DNA of 56,472 nucleotides from Embleya sp040605455 (GCF_040605455.1 NZ_JBEXCV010000047.1:1-56472); one strand, 5' to 3'; shown: positions 1 to 8,993, counted from the stretch's first letter. The notes: generated by a model from the sequence alone, not told the origin. Numbers and translations are program-made.

Positions 1-363
1 CCCCGCGGGGACGGACCGGCCGCAGGCGTGCGGTCGCATTCACGCGCGGGTCTCCTCGGGCGCCGGGGTGGAGGCGCCGTCGGGGAGCGCGGCGAGTGGG
101 CGGCGAGGGCGCGGACGGCGGAGGGAGGCAGCAGTCGCCTGTGCGTCGGGCGAGTTGCACGAGAGTGGCGTCGCCGATCATGCGAACCAGGTCGCCGCCC
201 AGCATTCGGCCCAACCCCGCGCCTGTACCTGGGCGACCACGGCGACGCGGCCGACCCGTACGTGCCCCGATGCGCGCCGCGCTCACCAGCGGCCGGTTCG
301 GCATCACCAACGGGGTGATCGGCCGCCCGTCCATTGCGCGACGCTCGCCGCAGTTTTGGTCCG
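1..363. other. No supportable gene
   Basis: I find no open frame here with a recognisable family, signal peptide or ribosome binding site. The minus strand has some GC-rich frames but none with a credible start. If anything it is the decayed or cut end of a gene lying to the left of the window. Confidence 0.4.
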
Positions 364-717
364 TCACAGGATCTGGATGGCGGCAACCCTGGGCGAGCGG
401 TTCGGGAAGGTGATGTCGTGCCAGCGCTCGATCTTCACCGAGTCACCGTTGACGTCGTAGTAGATGAGGTCGTTGTTGCCGGTGGAGATCCGGTCGACCC
501 ACCAGCCGCCGAAGTCGGTCCTCCCGGCGTTCGCGTAGCAGTCGACGCTCTCGCGGCCGTCGAGGTGCGACCAGATCTTCAGGAAATTCTCACCGCCGAC
601 ACACTGGACGTGGTCGATGGCGTAGGCGTTGCCGCCCGGCAGACCGAGGGCGAGCGTAGCCGCCGCGGCGACCGCCACGGCCATGGAACGCGCGATCCTC
701 TTGCTCTTCGAGATCAC
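364..717 (-). CDS. Small secreted beta/gamma-crystallin-like protein
   Basis: A 117-aa exported protein. The start is GTG, with GGGGAG a few bases upstream. Residues 1-33 form a Sec signal peptide: basic KSKR start, Ala/Val/Leu core, and an AYA cleavage site. The mature part of about 84 residues has two cysteines (C39, C60), many Trp/Tyr/Asn/Gly residues and a C-terminal YYDVNGDSVKIERW stretch. This is the style of the Streptomyces killer-toxin-like and metalloproteinase-inhibitor-like beta/gamma-crystallin folds. In that family such proteins are secreted and may be inhibitory; no activity can be read from this sequence. It lies next to another small secreted protein (the lectin) on the same strand, but about 430 bp separate them, so they are probably not one operon. 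Confidence 0.8.
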   Translation of the reverse strand: MISKSKRIARSMAVAVAAAATLALGLPGGNAYAIDHVQCVGGENFLKIWSHLDGRESVDCYANAGRTDFGGWWVDRISTGNNDLIYYDVNGDSVKIERWHDITFPNRSPRVAAIQIL

Positions 718-1143
718 GAAGGACTCCCCTTTTCACACGAGGATCGGCGCAAGCCCCGACCCTGTCGGCGGCGTCGCGTCATGACGCAACGGTGTTCCGT
801 CGAACCGGCAAACGACCGGCTTCCCACCAGGCCGACCCCTCACGGCGTACCCAGCAAGGCACAACCGGAGGAACCAGAAACCAACGTAATGGTTTTGCCT
901 GGCGTTCGAGCCGTCCGGCCGCAACTTCACCCGTTCGTGGGGCCCACGGTCGGCGGGCCACACATGAGGTCCGCCGACCTCGCTCGTCAATGTCCGGGAA
1001 GAGAGCTCACCGAACACATCGACGCCACCTTCGCCCACGCAGGCATCAACGTCACCACCACGCCCTTGTGCACTGCGGCGAAACGACACTGGCCGGTCTC
1101 GTCCACTCGGGACGAGGCCGGCCGGTCGAGGCGGGTTGTGCGG
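718..1143. other. Intergenic, no gene seen
   Basis: This stretch between the two secreted-protein genes holds only short frames without recognisable domains. It presumably carries the promoter of the crystallin-like gene (minus strand, near 720-800) and the terminator of the lectin gene. I cannot point to a convincing hairpin. Confidence 0.4.
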
Positions 1144-1668
1144 TTACACGTCGTACGGCAACGTCCAGCGTATGCCGGGCTGTCCGACGCAGTCCCACAG
1201 CTGGGCACGGGCGCCGTTGGACCTGGAGGAGTTCTCGATCTCCAGGCACCGGTTACTGGTCCAGCTGACGATCTCCGACGACTGGGTGTCGGACTGCCAG
1301 AAGAACGCCCAAAGGGCGCCTTCCTGGCCGACGCAGCTCCACTGCTGGACGCGAGCACCGTTGTAGCCGTTGGAGTTCTGGACTTCCAGGCACTTGCCGC
1401 TGTTCTTGTTCACGATGTTGTAGAGGCCGTTGGACTGCCGCACCGGATACCAGTCGTCGCCGCGGCGGGAACTGCACGACCACTGTTGGACACGAGCACC
1501 GTTGGCGGTGGAGGAGTTCTCGACTTCCAGGCAGAGGCGGCTGTTCGTGTTGACGACACGATCGAAGTCCACCGGACCGGGGGCGGCCCCGGCCGTGGAG
1601 GTGCCCGCCATCATGAGCAGGCCTGCTGTTGCGCCGAGGATGCCGAGTGAACGTCTGCCCAGCCCCAT
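1144..1668 (-). CDS. Secreted ricin-type beta-trefoil lectin (RICIN/CBM13)
   Basis: A 174-aa exported protein made of a signal peptide (about residues 1-29, ending AGA-A) and one beta-trefoil. The three trefoil repeats each show the QxW signature: QQW at 61-63, QQW at 108-110 and QLW at 156-158. Each repeat also has CLEVEN/CLEVQN/CLEIEN followed by NGARVQQWSC-type text. Single-domain proteins of this kind bind galactose- or xylan-type sugars. No catalytic domain is attached, so a free-standing extracellular lectin is the likely role. GAGGAA lies upstream of the ATG. It is followed downstream on the same strand by the crystallin-like gene. Confidence 0.9.
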   Translation of the reverse strand: MGLGRRSLGILGATAGLLMMAGTSTAGAAPGPVDFDRVVNTNSRLCLEVENSSTANGARVQQWSCSSRRGDDWYPVRQSNGLYNIVNKNSGKCLEVQNSNGYNGARVQQWSCVGQEGALWAFFWQSDTQSSEIVSWTSNRCLEIENSSRSNGARAQLWDCVGQPGIRWTLPYDV

Positions 1669-1839
1669 GGTGGTTCCTCACTGTCGGATTCAGGGCATGC
1701 CACAGGCCACTCACGGGCGCGTGATGGGCCTGTGAGGGTGTGGTGTGCCCCGCGAGGTGGTCGGTCGCAGCCTAGGCGGCGACGGTACGGGGCGCTGTCC
1801 AGATCGCGCGGGGCATGGTCGGCCGTTGCGGCAGCCGAG

Positions 1840-1980
1840 GTCGGTGTCCGTCGCCGCCGGCACCGCCAGACGGCGCCCGTCGGCCGTCGGCGGACAAGGC
1901 GGCGATGACGTAGTCGTTGCCGACGGTGATCCGATTGTCGCCACTGCGCTGGACGACGAAATCCACCCGTCGCCTCGCGG
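1840..1980 (-). pseudogene. Relic of the 3' end of a DUF6183-like gene
   Basis: Reading the minus strand, one frame gives NDYVIAALSADGRR. After a frame change the text continues DGRRLAVPAATDTD. This matches the last residues of the intact gene at 52138-53298 (HDYGIAALSPDRRRLAVLAATDTD, written here as two pieces: HDYGIAALSPD and RRRLAVLAATDTD). The frame change coincides with a small duplication (GACGG twice within a few bases), and no stop follows TDTD. Only about 45 codons remain recognisable. It is best read as a decayed second copy. The surrounding 1669-2171 has no other gene. Confidence 0.6.
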
Positions 1981-2171
1981 ACGAGTTGATCCGGCAAGGC
2001 ACCGGATATCCGCGGACACGGTCGTGGACCTGCTGCGGACGGAGGGCTTCGGCCTGCAGGCGAACGTCAAAACGCTGAAGGGGAGGCAACGCTTCGACCG
2101 GGAGCCGCAGTTCCGCTACCTCAACGGAGCAGGTCCGTGAGTACCGGGATGCGGGACAGTCGGAGATCAGA

Positions 2172-2834
2172 TCACAGCTTGGGGTTTCGGCCCATGCGGT
2201 GCAACAGCCGGTCCTGTGGCGATCCGTCGTCGGCGGGTTCCCCGTCCGGTGCCGCGAAGAAGCGATTCGTCGTTTCGACGGCGATGGGGGTCTCCATCAG
2301 GCCCGCGTAGATCTCGTCGAGGTGGGAGTCGATCCACCCGACCAACCCCGCATCCAGGGCGTCGTCGACGCCGATCGCCCGGGCCAGGTCCCACGTGTGG
2401 ATCACGCTGTCCGTGGTTCGCACGGCGATTGCCTGCTGCCCGCTCACCCGGCCCAGCGGATAGTCGAGGACGCGCTCCAAGGCGCCGGGCTGTCCGAACG
2501 CGGCCGCGCATTCGCGCACCGATCGGATGTACGCGGCGACCGGGTCCGCACCCAAGGCGTCCTCGTCGCGGAGCCGAATGAAGTCCGCGCCGGCGCCGCC
2601 GTGAAGGAGTTGCACGTAGCCGACGTTCCCCCGGGTCATGTGGTTGACCAGTTGCCGTACGTTCCACTCACTGCAGGGGGTGGGCCACGTCCACTGTTCC
2701 GGCCGCACCATGTGCAGGCGCCGCTCGAATTCTCGGCCGGCGAAGACGAATCGGTCGATGGGTTCCTCGCTTGAGTTGAGCACGCATCCCAGCATGGTCG
2801 CGAAGGTGGCCCATGGCCGGCGGAAATCGGACAT
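2172..2834 (-). CDS. DinB/maleylpyruvate-isomerase-type TIGR03086 family protein
   Basis: A 220-aa cytoplasmic protein. The N-terminal helical bundle carries RPEQWTWPTPCSEWNVRQLVNH (residues about 43-64; key elements are W, P, C-x-W-x-V-x-x-L-x-x-H). This is the signature of the mycothiol-dependent maleylpyruvate isomerase N-terminal/DinB metal-binding family, in which histidines hold a divalent metal. The later DSVIHTWDLARAIG motif supplies another conserved His and Asp. The length (about 200-220) is normal. Such proteins are presumed thiol-transferases or detoxification enzymes; the substrate is unknown. The ATG at 2834 is used here; an internal ATG (MLGCVLN) would give a shorter form that still keeps the domain. 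Confidence 0.8.
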   Translation of the reverse strand: MSDFRRPWATFATMLGCVLNSSEEPIDRFVFAGREFERRLHMVRPEQWTWPTPCSEWNVRQLVNHMTRGNVGYVQLLHGGAGADFIRLRDEDALGADPVAAYIRSVRECAAAFGQPGALERVLDYPLGRVSGQQAIAVRTTDSVIHTWDLARAIGVDDALDAGLVGWIDSHLDEIYAGLMETPIAVETTNRFFAAPDGEPADDGSPQDRLLHRMGRNPKL

Positions 2835-2888
2835 CGCTCCGTCGATTGCCTGGTTCGGCGGGCGTTGCGCTGCCAGGGCGCAGCGGCG

Positions 2889-3014
2889 GTGCCTCGGGTA
2901 CCGGACTCGGTGTGCAACGTCGATGTCTTCGTGGACCTCAAGGACGGATCCCGGTCGAGCGCGACTGTCTTCACGGTCGCCGAAGTCGAAGATCCTCCAG
3001 CAAATCAGCGGTGA
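2889..3014 (+). pseudogene. Fragment of a small conserved actinomycete protein
   Basis: A 41-codon frame starting GTG reads VPDSVCNVDVFVDLKDGS, then RSSATVFTVAEVE, before ending abruptly in DPPANQR and a stop. I remember a conserved Streptomyces hypothetical with the text VDVFVDLxDGSRWSATxxTVAEVE followed by a tryptophan-rich second half. Only the N-terminal third is present here, so it is probably a truncated gene. The family match is from memory. Confidence 0.4.
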
Positions 3015-3051
3015 CTGACCAGGCCACGGCCCGGCTTCATGAAGCGGCCGG

Positions 3052-3170
3052 TCAGGCCACTTCGGTCTCCCGCCCGATGGCTTGGAGGCGGTTCCGGAAG
3101 GGGCGGGTGCCGGTCAGCTCGTCGTAGACCGACAACGGCTTTTGCCCTACGTACCCGACCGCGTCGCCGC
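3052..3170 (-). pseudogene. Short unassigned coding relic (C-terminal end)
   Basis: On the minus strand a frame with coding-like codon use reads LSVYDELTGTRPFRNRL, then QAIGRETEVA and a stop at 3052-3054. An in-frame TAG lies about 40 codons upstream and there is no convincing start, so it looks like the tail of a lost gene. I do not recognise the family. The rest of 3170-3480 holds no gene and presumably carries the promoter of the sigma factor gene. Confidence 0.3.
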
Positions 3171-3480
3171 ACTACCCGCAGCACGGCCGCTGCCGGTCGG
3201 ACCCGGGTCAGCCATTACGGACGCGGAGAGCATCACGCAGTACTGTTCTTCCCTGGAAACCGCAAACGGTGAAGTCACCGGCCCAGCCTAGAAGTCTCGT
3301 ACGGACCTCGGGGCCTGTTCCCGCCACACGAACGGCGGGTAGCGACCGCATCGTTTCGACGGCGAACCGCACACAGCCGAAGCGGGCAGCGCCGGTGAAC
3401 GTCGGCCATGGGATCCGACGCTCGCCTGCCTCGCCGAGGCGGTGGTCCGCAGGGCGTGCGGGGCTTGTACGGTGGATTTC

Positions 3481-4392
3481 GTGACGGCTGACGCGTTTCC
3501 CGACCCGACCGCGGAGTTCGAGGCGGAGCGGGGGCGGTTGTTCGGGATCGCGTACCGGATGCTCGGATCGGCGGCGGAAGCCGAAGACGCCGTACAGGAC
3601 GCTTACCTGCGCTGGCATGCGGCCGATCGGGGCTACATCGACGCGCCGGGAGCGTGGTTGGCCAAGGTGCTGACGAACCTGTGCCTCAACCGGCTCACGT
3701 CCGCACGGGCGCGGCGCGAGGAGTACGTCGGGCCGTGGCTGCCCGAGCCGGTGCGGACGGACACGGGGGCGCTCGGGCCGATGGAGACCGCCGAGCAGCG
3801 GGACGCCGTGTCGATGGCGATGCTCGTGATGCTGGAGCGGCTGTCGCCGCCGGAGCGGGCGGTCGTGGTGTTGCGGGACGCGTTCGCGTACAGCCATCGG
3901 GAGATCGCCGAGGTGCTGGACTGGCCCGAGGCCAACTCCCGGCAGACCTACCGGAGGGCCAGGCAACATCTCGCGTCCGGTCGGCCGCGCTTCGAGGTTC
4001 CCGCGGAGGCGCGGGCCGACCTGTTGGCGCGCTTCCTCACGGCGGCGGCCGAGGGAGCGCTCGAGCACCTGGAGTCGCTCCTCGCGGACGACGTCACGGC
4101 GTGGTCCGACGGGGGCGGCAAGGTATCCGCGGCGACGCGCCCGATCTCCGGCCGCGACAAGGTGGCCAGGTTCCTCATGGGTCTGGTGGAGCGCTTCTCG
4201 GCCGGCATGGAGTTCGGCTTCGCCGAGGTCAACGGCGATACCGCGCTGTTGGGTCGGGAAAGCGGAGTACTCACGACGGCGGCCGTGGTGGAGGTCGGCG
4301 GGGAGGGTATCGCGGGCGTGCGGATCGTCCGGAATCCGGAGAAGCTGAAATTCCTCGAAGAACAATGCCGAGAGTTGTCACATAACGCGTAG
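3481..4392 (+). CDS. sigJ: ECF41-type RNA polymerase sigma factor (SigJ-like)
   Basis: A 303-aa sigma factor. Region 2 is near residues 10-75 (RLFGIAYRMLGSAAEAEDAVQDAYLRW, with the family's key A-E-D-x-V-Q-D). Region 4 is near 105-160 (LSPPERAVVVLRDAF, then YSHREIAEVL). An unusually long C-terminal extension follows, a SnoaL/NTF2-like domain containing the DGGGK motif (ADDVTAWSDGGGKVSAATRP). In the ECF41 family this extension replaces an anti-sigma factor and modulates activity. The GTG at 3481 is preferred because it opens directly into TADAFPDPTAEFEAERGRLF; an earlier in-frame GTG at 3442 would add 13 unusual residues. The gene immediately downstream is the expected ECF41 partner. Confidence 0.92.
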   Translation: MTADAFPDPTAEFEAERGRLFGIAYRMLGSAAEAEDAVQDAYLRWHAADRGYIDAPGAWLAKVLTNLCLNRLTSARARREEYVGPWLPEPVRTDTGALGPMETAEQRDAVSMAMLVMLERLSPPERAVVVLRDAFAYSHREIAEVLDWPEANSRQTYRRARQHLASGRPRFEVPAEARADLLARFLTAAAEGALEHLESLLADDVTAWSDGGGKVSAATRPISGRDKVARFLMGLVERFSAGMEFGFAEVNGDTALLGRESGVLTTAAVVEVGGEGIAGVRIVRNPEKLKFLEEQCRELSHNA

Positions 4393-4459
4393 CCGCCCGG
4401 TTCCCAGCTGACGAGGGCGACGCCGCGGCGGAGCGACGTCCCCGGATCGAGGAGGAACG

Positions 4460-5236
4460 ATGAGCGAGAACGTGATCCTGGTGACGGGCGCGACCGGTGT
4501 ACTCGGGCGTGAAGTGCTGGATCGGGTACGCCGTACCGGCCTGCCGGTGCGCGCGATGACCCGCAGGGCGACGCTGCCCGAGGACCCGGGAGTGACCTGG
4601 GTGACCGCCGACCTACAGACCGGTGCGGGCCTCGATGCGGCGTTCGACGGTGTCGCGACGATCATCCACTGCGCGTCGGACACGCGGAAGCCGAAGCACG
4701 ACATTCCCGGCTGGCGGCACCTGCTGGACGCCGCGAAGCCGGCCGGAGTCGGGCACATCGTGAACATCTCGATCGTCGGCGTCGACCGAATCCCGTACTC
4801 CTATTACAAGATCAAGGTCGCGGGTGAGCAGTTGCTCGCCGAGTCCGGCATCCCGTGGAGCAATTTGCGCGCGACGCAGTTCCCGGACTTGCTGAACGCG
4901 GTTTTCGGCGTGCTGTCCAAGGCGCCCTTTGTCCTGGTCCCGTCGAGGACCGTGTGCCAGCCTGTCGATCAGGGCGAAGTGGCCGACCGACTGGTCGAGT
5001 TGGCCCAGGGCGCACCGGCCGGGCGGGTCGCGGACATGGGCGGCCCGCACATCCACCAGGCGGCGGACCTGGCACGTTCGTGGCTGAAGGCGGTGGGCAG
5101 GCGGCGGTGGGTGTTGCCTGTGCGCGTCCCGGGCAAGGCGGGCGCCGGGTTCCGCGCCGCGGGGCTGGTCACGCGGGAGAACGCGGTGGGCGTCAGGACG
5201 TGGGAGGAGTACCTCGCCGCCAAGGCGACCCGCTGA
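4460..5236 (+). CDS. NmrA-like/atypical SDR NAD(P)-binding protein, ECF41 partner
   Basis: A 258-aa Rossmann-fold protein starting MSENVILVTGATGVLGREVL. The GxTGxxG-type nucleotide-binding loop is at residues 9-15. YSYYKIKVAGEQLL supplies the Y-x-x-x-K-like helix. The sequence resembles the NmrA/SDR_a5 group often annotated as epimerase or NAD(P)H-binding protein. AGGAGGA precedes the ATG. ECF41 sigma factors are known to sit beside genes for carboxymuconolactone decarboxylases, oxidoreductases or epimerases and to drive them, so this is very likely the direct target of the sigma factor 68 bp upstream. A TGTCACA (4376-4382) at the end of the sigma gene matches the ECF41 -35 box as I recall it. 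I do not see the CGTC -10 at the expected distance. Confidence 0.88.
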   Translation: MSENVILVTGATGVLGREVLDRVRRTGLPVRAMTRRATLPEDPGVTWVTADLQTGAGLDAAFDGVATIIHCASDTRKPKHDIPGWRHLLDAAKPAGVGHIVNISIVGVDRIPYSYYKIKVAGEQLLAESGIPWSNLRATQFPDLLNAVFGVLSKAPFVLVPSRTVCQPVDQGEVADRLVELAQGAPAGRVADMGGPHIHQAADLARSWLKAVGRRRWVLPVRVPGKAGAGFRAAGLVTRENAVGVRTWEEYLAAKATR

Positions 5237-5743
5237 GCGCGACGCGATATTCGGCACTTGCCGTCGTGACGGCCCGCTGCTCCGCGTCGAGGGCATCGGC
5301 GTCGCGTCCGGGCCGCCTGCCATCGGCGGGGCTTGGGAAGGGCCGTCCCGGCCAGGGGGAGGCCATGAGGCTGTGACCGATTGTGTGCCGAACCCGCCCT
5401 CGCCGGGTCGATGCGGCGAACCCGGTCGTCGTCCATGTCGTCGTCGGGTCGACCTGCCTGGCGACCCGCGTCATGGTCGAGACCGTCCCGCCGCTGATCG
5501 GCGGACGGCTGGGTCTGCTCACCCTGGGGGAGCATTCGGTGCCGTCCGGGCCGGCCACTCTGCCGGCTGCGGCGGTGCCGGTCCGGTGGTCGTGCCGCGC
5601 GTCGTGCACGGGGAGAGGATCGGTCCCGACCCCACCGACCGCCGCGAATTCCAAGAGGCGATGTCCGGGGGCAGGGCATGCGGGCCCGCAGTGGGGAGCG
5701 GGCCGCTCGGACCGCCGCGAGCGGCGCGTGGCGGATCCTCGCG
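5237..5743. other. Intergenic, no gene seen
   Basis: About 500 bases between two converging genes. Several long GC-driven frames exist on both strands, but none has a family signature or a ribosome binding site. It probably holds debris at the downstream ends of the NmrA-like gene and the esterase relic. Confidence 0.4.
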
Positions 5744-6370
5744 TCAGCTGGAGGCCCGGCGTTCCCGACTGTGCGGGTCGTCGATCTCGGTCCACTCGGC
5801 GTCCATGCGCATCGTGGTCCTGCGGTCGTTGTCGTACGGAGCCCAGCCCGGGTCGCCGGTCCCGGCGAAGCGGATCCAGGCCTCGTGGACCCGGGCGGCC
5901 AAGTCCGTGGGCGGCTTCTCGGGGCCGAGCAGTGCGTTCGGGCCGTGCAGTCGGGCGAGGCCTGCCAGGTCGAAGACGAAGGGAAGCTCCATCGCGTGGG
6001 TGGCGCCCAACTCTCCGTCCAGCGCCTCGGAGCGCCACGTGAACTCGTAGCGGTAGGTGCCCGACGAGGGGTGCTCGGCATGCGCGGAGGCCATCGCCCG
6101 ACTGCCCGCGCCGAACAGCGCGTCGCCCATGATCGCGGAGCGCAGCGCGCCGGGGGACGCCTCCGGACGCGCCGCCCGGTACACCTCGACGAGTTTTGCC
6201 GGGTCGGGGTGCGAGGCGGCCGCGGCCGCCTCGACGTCGGCGTCGGTCGAGGTGGAGTACTTGCCCACGGGGGCCAGATAGAGGTTGCCCTCTTCGGAGT
6301 TGGTACCGATGAGCAGGTCGACGTCGGCGCTCAGTCCGGCGGCGACGGCCTCGGCGGGCTGGATGTCCAT
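5744..6370 (-). pseudogene. C-terminal part of a type-B carboxylesterase
   Basis: 208 codons matching only the C-terminal half of a para-nitrobenzyl-esterase-type carboxylesterase. Near the start is DVDLLIGTNSEEGNLYL (the G-T-N-x-x-E-G segment). The catalytic-histidine region is present as GATHAMELPFVF, and the family-typical end is WIRFAGTGDPGWAPY. The N-terminal half with the oxyanion loop and the GESAG nucleophile is absent, so the product cannot be active. Immediately upstream the sequence turns into the 5'-truncated LuxR-family gene on the other strand. The two broken ends abut at about 6363-6430, which suggests a deletion joined them. Confidence 0.75.
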
Positions 6371-6401
6371 CCAGGACCAGGCTGAAAGGGCTGAGCCCGA
6401 T

Positions 6402-7568
6402 CAGCGGGTCGCCGTGCGTCTCGGTCTCGAGGTGAGCGGCGTCCGGGTGCTGCGTGCCGAGGGGAGCGAGTCGGAGGCGAGCCTCGCGTTCTCGGGTCTG
6501 CATCAACTGCTGCACCCGGTCGTCGGCGCCGTGGGCCGGCTGCCCGAGCGGCAGCGCGCGGCACTCTCCGGTGCCCTCGGTACAGGTCCCGCCGAGGGAG
6601 GGTCCGACCTCATGCTCATCGGCGTCGCCCTGCTGGGCCTCCTGTCGGATCTGGCCTGCCGGCAGCCGCTCCTCCTGGTGATCGACGACGCCCAGTGCAT
6701 CGACCGGGCCTCCCTGGACGCCCTGGCCTTCGCCGTCAAACGCCTGGATGCCGAGCCGGTCACGCTGCTCATCGGCGTACGCACCGGCGATCCGCTCCCC
6801 GCACTCGACCGGCACTGGCCGGTCCTCACCCTCGACCCGCTCGACACGGCCGCCGCGGGACGGCTCCTCGAACATCAGCCGCAGAGCCCCACCGGACGCG
6901 CCAGGGACCGGGTCCTCGACCAGGCAGGGGCAACCCCCTGGCCCTGGTCGAACTGGCCCGGGCCGCCACCGCACCCGGCAGCGACCCCGCCGGGCCACTG
7001 CCGCTTCCCGAGCAACCGGAGCGGCGCCCGCCGGCTCGGCGACGACGCATCACCCCGGCTGCGTGCGCTGATCAGCCGGGCCCGCGCGCTGCTCGCGGAC
7101 CCGGAGGACGCCGAACCGCACTTCCGGGAGGCGCTCGCCGACCCGGCGCTCGAACACTGGCCGTTCGAGCGCGCCCAGACACTCCTGGACTGCGCCGAAT
7201 GGCTGCGCCGCCGCCGGCGCATCGCCGAGGCACGGTCGCTGCTCACCGCGGCCCTCGAGACCTTCCAGCGTCTTGGGGCCCGTCCGTGGGTGGAGCGCGC
7301 CCGGGCGGAATCGCGCGCCGCAGGCATCGATGTCGCACACCCCAGCTCCGATGCGCCGGCCGAACTCTCCCCGCAACAGCGGCAGATCATCAGGCTCGCC
7401 GCTCGTGGTCTGACCAACAGGGAGATCGGCGAGAAGCTCTTCCTCTCGCCGCGCACGGTCGGTTCGCACCTCTACCGCAGCTTTCCCAAACTGGGCATCA
7501 CCGCCCGCTCGCAACTGCGCGACCTCATCGAGGGGACGCTCGTGACGACCTCGGGGCAGCCGGGGTGA
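6402..7568 (+). pseudogene. Broken LAL-type LuxR transcriptional regulator
   Basis: Remnant of a large ATP-binding LuxR (LAL) regulator. It begins within the family text GVRVLRAEGSESEASLAFSG / LHQLLHPVV, so the Walker A loop that should precede it is missing. The Walker B-like LLLVIDDAQCID is present. Near 6930 the frame shifts: DQAG continues as GNPLALVELARA in another frame. The frame returns at LISRARALLADPEDAEPHF, meaning several hundred central residues have been deleted. The LuxR helix-turn-helix is intact at the end (ELSPQQRQIIRLAARGLTNR / EIGEKLFLSPRTVGSHLY). Normal length would be about 900 residues. A non-functional gene abutting a truncated esterase. Confidence 0.75.
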
Positions 7569-8539
7569 TCGGGCGCCGGGCGGCGGCAATCACCCGACGC
7601 ATACCGCGCGAGGGGACGCCGGACCAGACTGGCCTCAAGGCGATCGATCGAGCGGCGGCCCTTCCAGTGGCCCCCTTCTCCATCACCGGTGCCTCGGCAA
7701 GGTGCTGGAACTCCTGCACCCAACTCTCCTCGGAACTGCCGGCACCGCGCATTCAGGAGACCGCCCTCGGGGTGGTGTGCAAAATCCTCGCCGCGGCGCT
7801 CGTCGTACCGTTGACTGTCCGGCGGATCGGCGACGACCGGCTGAGAGAGTTCCTCCTTGCCCTCAACCACGCGGTGCGGCGCACGGTGGACAGGTTGGAC
7901 CAGGGCGCCGCCGACCCGCAGTCGGTGCAAGTGTCGGGCGTACAACCTGTGGACGGCGGCGATCGGCACCCAACTGCCAAGCCAACACACCGATCTCATC
8001 CTGAAACGATCGGTAAGGGGTTCGGGCCGCCCGCCGGACGGACAGCGCGAAATGTCCAAGCACGCCGGACTGTTTGTCCAGGTACGGGAGTTCGGCCGGG
8101 CGCAGACTGTGCGCAGACGCGGAGCGCCCCCACCCCCTACGCTCTGCGGACCGCACGGTGTTCGATGTCGACGAGGGATGGGGCCACCAGCGGCTACGAA
8201 CCGGGTTCGGTGCCACCCCCTCCCGGCTGTGGCGCTTCCCGCTCTGCCTCACCCCCGCCGTCGCTCCCTCGCGTGGTCCGCCGGCCGGCTTCGGCGCCCT
8301 CGGCGAAGGCCCCGGCGTGGCGTCGATCCCGATTCGGATGCGGCAGCACTTCACTTTGACTGAAGCGACTTCGCCAGGGGCGACTGGGTGTCCATGGCGC
8401 CGGAATCGGCGTCGTCCACGCAGCCACCGTGCCGGCCGGGCGCAGCCGACCCGAGGCGGCTACTCCGAGCGCATCGAAATCGGCGCGGTCGCCGAGCCTG
8501 TCCCGAAACGGGGACGGGTCGGCTTCGGCGCCGGCGATC
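7569..8539. other. Long gene-poor stretch
   Basis: Almost 1 kb without a gene I can support. All six frames are open for long distances only because of base composition. One plus-strand frame (about 7770-7900) gives a hydrophobic text, KILAAALVVPLTVRRIG, that I do not recognise, and a minus-strand frame reads SWVQEFQHLAEAPVMEKG. Codon use is mixed. It is probably decayed mobile or accessory DNA downstream of the broken regulator. Confidence 0.4.
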
Positions 8540-8932
8540 TCACATCGCCATGTGGAACAGCTCCAACTGGATCCCATCCGGGTCGCGCAGGCACAGCACC
8601 GCGCCGAAGTCCGTTTGTTCGATGGGTGAGTTTGTCACGCCGAGGGCGGTGAGTCGTTCCTGCCAGGCATCGAGTTCGGCGCGTTCGGCGACCGCGAAGG
8701 CGAGGTGGTCCAGGCCGGCGCGGCGCGGGTCGAAGTCGCCGCCCTCCCGGTCGTGGTGCTGCTGGAGGCCGAGCGAGAAGCCGCTCTCGTGGACGCAGAT
8801 CCGTTCCACGAAGGCGGGATTCTCGATCGTGGTGATCTCCACGAAATCGAGCACCGAGGTGTACCACGCGACGCTCGCGGCACAGTCCGCGACGGACAAC
8901 GAGATGTGCGAGAAGCCGGTATGCCGGGACAT
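8540..8932 (-). CDS. VOC-family (glyoxalase-like) protein
   Basis: A 130-aa single-module vicinal-oxygen-chelate protein starting MSRHTGFSHISLSVADCAAS. It has the paired beta-alpha-beta-beta-beta units. The metal-ligand positions are H9 near the N-terminus, E/H in CVHESGFSLGL, H in LDHLAFAV, and the terminal E of DPDGIQLELF. Proteins of this size act as dimers in isomerisation, dioxygenation, fosfomycin/bleomycin-type resistance or aldehyde detoxification; the substrate cannot be read. It is divergent from the PadR regulator, and the 90-bp gap carries palindromes, so PadR control is very likely. Confidence 0.88.
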   Translation of the reverse strand: MSRHTGFSHISLSVADCAASVAWYTSVLDFVEITTIENPAFVERICVHESGFSLGLQQHHDREGGDFDPRRAGLDHLAFAVAERAELDAWQERLTALGVTNSPIEQTDFGAVLCLRDPDGIQLELFHMAM

Positions 8933-8957
8933 GAGGGTTCCTTGGGCAGAGCGGAAG

Positions 8958-8976
8958 ATACTCTGGTTCGGAGTAT
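8958..8976. promoter_or_regulatory. Palindromic operator 1 in the VOC/PadR gap
   Basis: ATACTC at 8958-8963 and GAGTAT at 8971-8976 form an inverted repeat with a 7-base spacer; including flanks it reads GATACTC-N7-GAGTATC. The same half-sites with the same spacing recur 36 bases downstream. It lies just upstream of the VOC start codon (8932, minus strand). Probable PadR binding site. Confidence 0.75.
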
Positions 8977-8989
8977 CGAATCGGATTCG
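8977..8989. promoter_or_regulatory. Central palindrome between the two PadR operators
   Basis: CGAATC-G-GATTCG is a perfect 13-base palindrome sitting exactly between the two TACTC-N7-GAGTA operators. It could be part of the regulatory array or a separate site. Confidence 0.4.
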
Positions 8990-8993
8990 GAAC

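Noticed and set aside
7569..8539. Genes in the long open frames of this stretch
   Set aside because: Competing frames on both strands are equally open, none has a family signature, and composition is mixed, so no call is justified.
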